A stretch of 64,000 nt of DNA. Origin: Gemmatimonadota bacterium (GTDB lineage Bacteria > Gemmatimonadota > Gemmatimonadetes > Longimicrobiales > Gaopeijiaceae). A program made the position numbers and the translations under genes. The DNA is taken from NCBI GenBank assembly GCA_041390105.1, contig JAWKQO010000005.1:54230-118229 (forward strand). The letters run 5' to 3'. The notes under the pieces were generated by a model. That model had not been told where the DNA came from. It ran no database searches and saw nothing but the letters and a program-made list of their open reading frames with translations. Shown here in pieces: positions 62,460 to 64,000 of this stretch (positions within the stretch are counted from its first letter, which is position 1; each line of letters begins with the position of its first letter).

Positions 62460-62635
62460 GGGTATTCGGGGGCGTGGGGAGCCCGTTCCTACGTACGGGC
62501 GGGAAGAGGTGCAAGCTCCGCGCCATCAGGCAGGAGCCCCTTGGGTCGGGTCGGAGGGAGCCGGCGGCCGTGAACTCGTGCTGACAGCGGGGGGCTCGCC
62601 GGGCCCGGACCCGAACGGGGCGCGGCCCGCTCCGG

Positions 62636-63340
62636 CTAGGGACGGCGCGCACCCGCGGGGCGGGCACCGCGCAGACGTCGGGCCAGCGGGGGCAGCGCGC
62701 CCAGCGCCACGAGCAGCACTCCGGCGAGCAGCGCACGAATCCAGGCCTCCCGAGAGGCTTCCCGCGAGCCCTGCAGCAAGGCGTCTGCGAAGAACGTGTA
62801 GATCGCGGTGGCCGGGAGGCCGCCCACCAGCGTGGCGAGGCCATAGCGGGACCACGGCATGCCGGCCAGTCCTCCCGCGTAGTTCACGACGGCGAACGGA
62901 AAGAGCGGGACGAGCCGCATGGTGAGAACCGCGACAAACCCATGCGCCTCGGTTGCACGGTCCAGCGCCTCGCGCCGGTCGCCGACCAAGCGCAGCAGGC
63001 CGTCGCGCCCGAGCCCGCGAGCCAGATAGAACGCCAGGGTGGCGCCGAGGTTCGCGCCGAGCGAGTTCCAGAGCAGTCCCCAGCCGAATCCGTAGAGTGC
63101 GCCGCCGGCCAAGGTGAACGCGGTGGCGGGGAGCGCCACGGCGGTGGAGAGCGCGTACGCTGCGACGAAGGCCGACGGTCCCCACCACGAGTCGCGGGCG
63201 CTCCCCACGATGCTCAGGACGCCCGGTGCAGAGAGGAGGTCACCGAGGGGGAGCAGGCGCGCCCCCGCAGCGACTGCGAGCAGCAGCGTCACCAGGGCGA
63301 GCAGTCGCCCCAGACCTGGAGGTCGCCCCCCTAGGTCCAC
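62636..63340 (-). CDS. TVP38/TMEM64 (DedA-like) membrane protein
   Basis: 234 residues from GTG 63340. Family features: ALPATAFTLAGGALYGFGWG, NSLGANLGATLAFYLARGLG and RLVPLFPFAVVNYAGGLAGM, the re-entrant F-x-x-x-P-x-x-N block. About six hydrophobic segments. The family includes flippases and is often next to, or fused with, FAD-dependent disulfide oxidoreductases. Here a truncated one overlaps its start. Confidence 0.9.
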   Translation of the reverse strand: MDLGGRPPGLGRLLALVTLLLAVAAGARLLPLGDLLSAPGVLSIVGSARDSWWGPSAFVAAYALSTAVALPATAFTLAGGALYGFGWGLLWNSLGANLGATLAFYLARGLGRDGLLRLVGDRREALDRATEAHGFVAVLTMRLVPLFPFAVVNYAGGLAGMPWSRYGLATLVGGLPATAIYTFFADALLQGSREASREAWIRALLAGVLLVALGALPPLARRLRGARPAGARRP

Positions 63341-63684
63341 GACCGCACCACCTTCCGCAACAGCGCTCCCTTCCACATGTCGAGTTGCGCCCGCCGGAAT
63401 CCGTCGGCGGCCCGTCTCCATGCCTCCATGCGGGTCGGGTACGGGAACATCGTGTTGGACAGAGCCGCGATGCCGAGCCCGTGGGCGTGTCTGGCGGAGG
63501 CCAGGAGTGCCTTGGAGGGCACGCACCCGGTCCAGAGGCGATCGCCTCCCAGGCGTTCGCGCTCCACCAGGGCGACGCGTGCCCCCAGATACGCGGCGCC
63601 GGCGGCCGTCACCAGCCCCGCGGTCCCACCGCCGACCGCGACGATATCGAACTCGTTCTCCAACGCAGCCCCCTGCTTCCACAT
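63331..63684 (-). pseudogene. Truncated FAD-dependent pyridine nucleotide-disulfide oxidoreductase
   Basis: 117 residues from ATG 63684 (GTG 63708 possible). It has the N-terminal FAD-binding motif DIVAVGGGTAGLVTAAGAAY and GGDRLWTGCVPSKALLASA. The family needs about 450 residues, so NAD and dimer domains are missing. The first redox cysteine of C-x4-C is Arg49, with only Cys54 kept. The fragment ends in the normal helical region and overlaps the TVP38 start by 10 bases. Either a decayed gene or a shortened FAD-domain protein with a new role. Confidence 0.6.
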
Positions 63685-63935
63685 GCCGACCCGGCCTGCG
63701 AAACCCACCCCTGCAGCGGGGAGTTCCAGGTCCCGCGCCCCCCTCCGGCCGCGTGCCCAAGCTCGAATGGCGAGGCCCCGGGGCCGCCTTTAGCTTTCCC
63801 TCGTTCCTGGGGCTCGGGGAGGGGGTTTCGCTTTCTCTTCGGGTCGACTAGGTTGTCTTCGCACTCCGGATTCCGGGCCCCAGCGCGGGCGCCGCCGGAG
63901 GGTTTCCGCGGCCGTTCCGGAGGAGTCAGCCCACG

Positions 63936-64000
63936 ATGCCTGCCGTCGATATGAACGATCAGAAGAAGAAGGCCCTCAGCACCGCCCTAACGCAAATCGA
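63936..64000 (+). CDS. recA: RecA, first 21 codons (cut by window edge)
   Basis: From ATG 63936 the translation is MPAVDMNDQKKKALSTALTQ and onward, matching the RecA N terminus (KKKAL-x-x-AL-x-QIE). GGAGGAG lies 13 bases upstream. The 250-base divergent gap before it shows no obvious SOS box. The rest lies outside the window. Confidence 0.8.
   Translation, partial: MPAVDMNDQKKKALSTALTQI

Noticed and set aside
1..64000. CRISPR arrays, insertion sequences, phage genes, tRNA or rRNA genes
   Set aside because: No regularly spaced repeats, transposase or integrase motifs, or recognisable RNA gene were seen on reading; a tRNAscan-SE/Infernal run would settle the RNA genes.

Overview
The window is 64 kb of dense, GC-rich bacterial chromosome with short intergenic gaps and no rRNA, recognisable tRNA, CRISPR array, prophage or insertion sequence. 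It looks like core genome from a diderm bacterium: it has SurA-type periplasmic foldases, outer-membrane barrel proteins, a lipoprotein, the cytochrome c maturation (Ccm) system and a menaquinone methyltransferase. High GC, two kinds of ECF sigma factor, DUF4384 and toastrack proteins, and exported proteins whose signal peptides nearly all end before a glutamine suggest Gemmatimonadota. That placement is inference, since no database search was possible.

Layout. Positions 1-12.4 kb (minus strand) hold one long run: DUF58, a BatA-like von Willebrand protein, mfd, two parvulin-type foldases, pdxA, ftsE, ftsX and a truncated EnvC-like gene. At 12.7-20.8 kb (plus) are a DUF4384 exported protein and a coupled series of lepA, ROK kinase, PfkB kinase, a STAS-histidine kinase-like ATPase fusion and a DUF4325-like protein, then a PLP-dependent sulfur amino acid enzyme. 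At 20.8-24.8 kb (minus) pruA is coupled to a polysaccharide tyrosine autokinase. At 25.0-26.6 kb (plus) is an Fe-S micro-operon (NifU-like, Mrp, and a small ScdA_N/DUF542-like protein). At 26.8-31.3 kb (minus) an ECF sigma factor leads an anti-sigma factor with two zinc fingers, a bactofilin-like membrane protein, a toastrack-like protein and a small membrane protein.

From 31.5 to 40.1 kb are menG (plus), then M16 peptidase, mutM, ybjQ, purD, an M48 peptidase and cystathionine gamma-synthase/lyase (minus). From 40.3 to 47.3 kb (plus) are glmM, glmS, dtd, maf, mtnA and glpK. From 47.4 to 53.7 kb is the Ccm cluster (ccmE, F, a CcmI-like zinc-ribbon protein, A, B, C, D) with a threonine aldolase behind it. 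From 53.8 to 57.6 kb are an outer-membrane protein, an NqrB/RnfD-like protein with four C-x7-C motifs, and a YdeI-like protein. From 57.7 to 63.7 kb (minus) are a sodium symporter with a small partner and an M19 peptidase, an outer-membrane barrel, a second ECF sigma factor, an orphan, a TVP38 membrane protein and a truncated flavoprotein. The start of recA closes the window.

The main functional groups are cell division and envelope quality control (ftsEX/envC, surA-type foldases, M48, the sigma/anti-sigma/bactofilin/toastrack unit), cell-wall precursor supply (glmM, glmS), sulfur and amino acid metabolism, Fe-S and heme-protein biogenesis, and DNA repair (mfd, mutM, recA). At least fifteen neighbouring gene pairs share a 4-base ATGA/GTGA stop-start overlap, so translational coupling is the rule here. 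The least understood parts are the STAS/ATPase pair, the sigma-led envelope unit, the C-x7-C membrane protein and the flavoprotein remnant.
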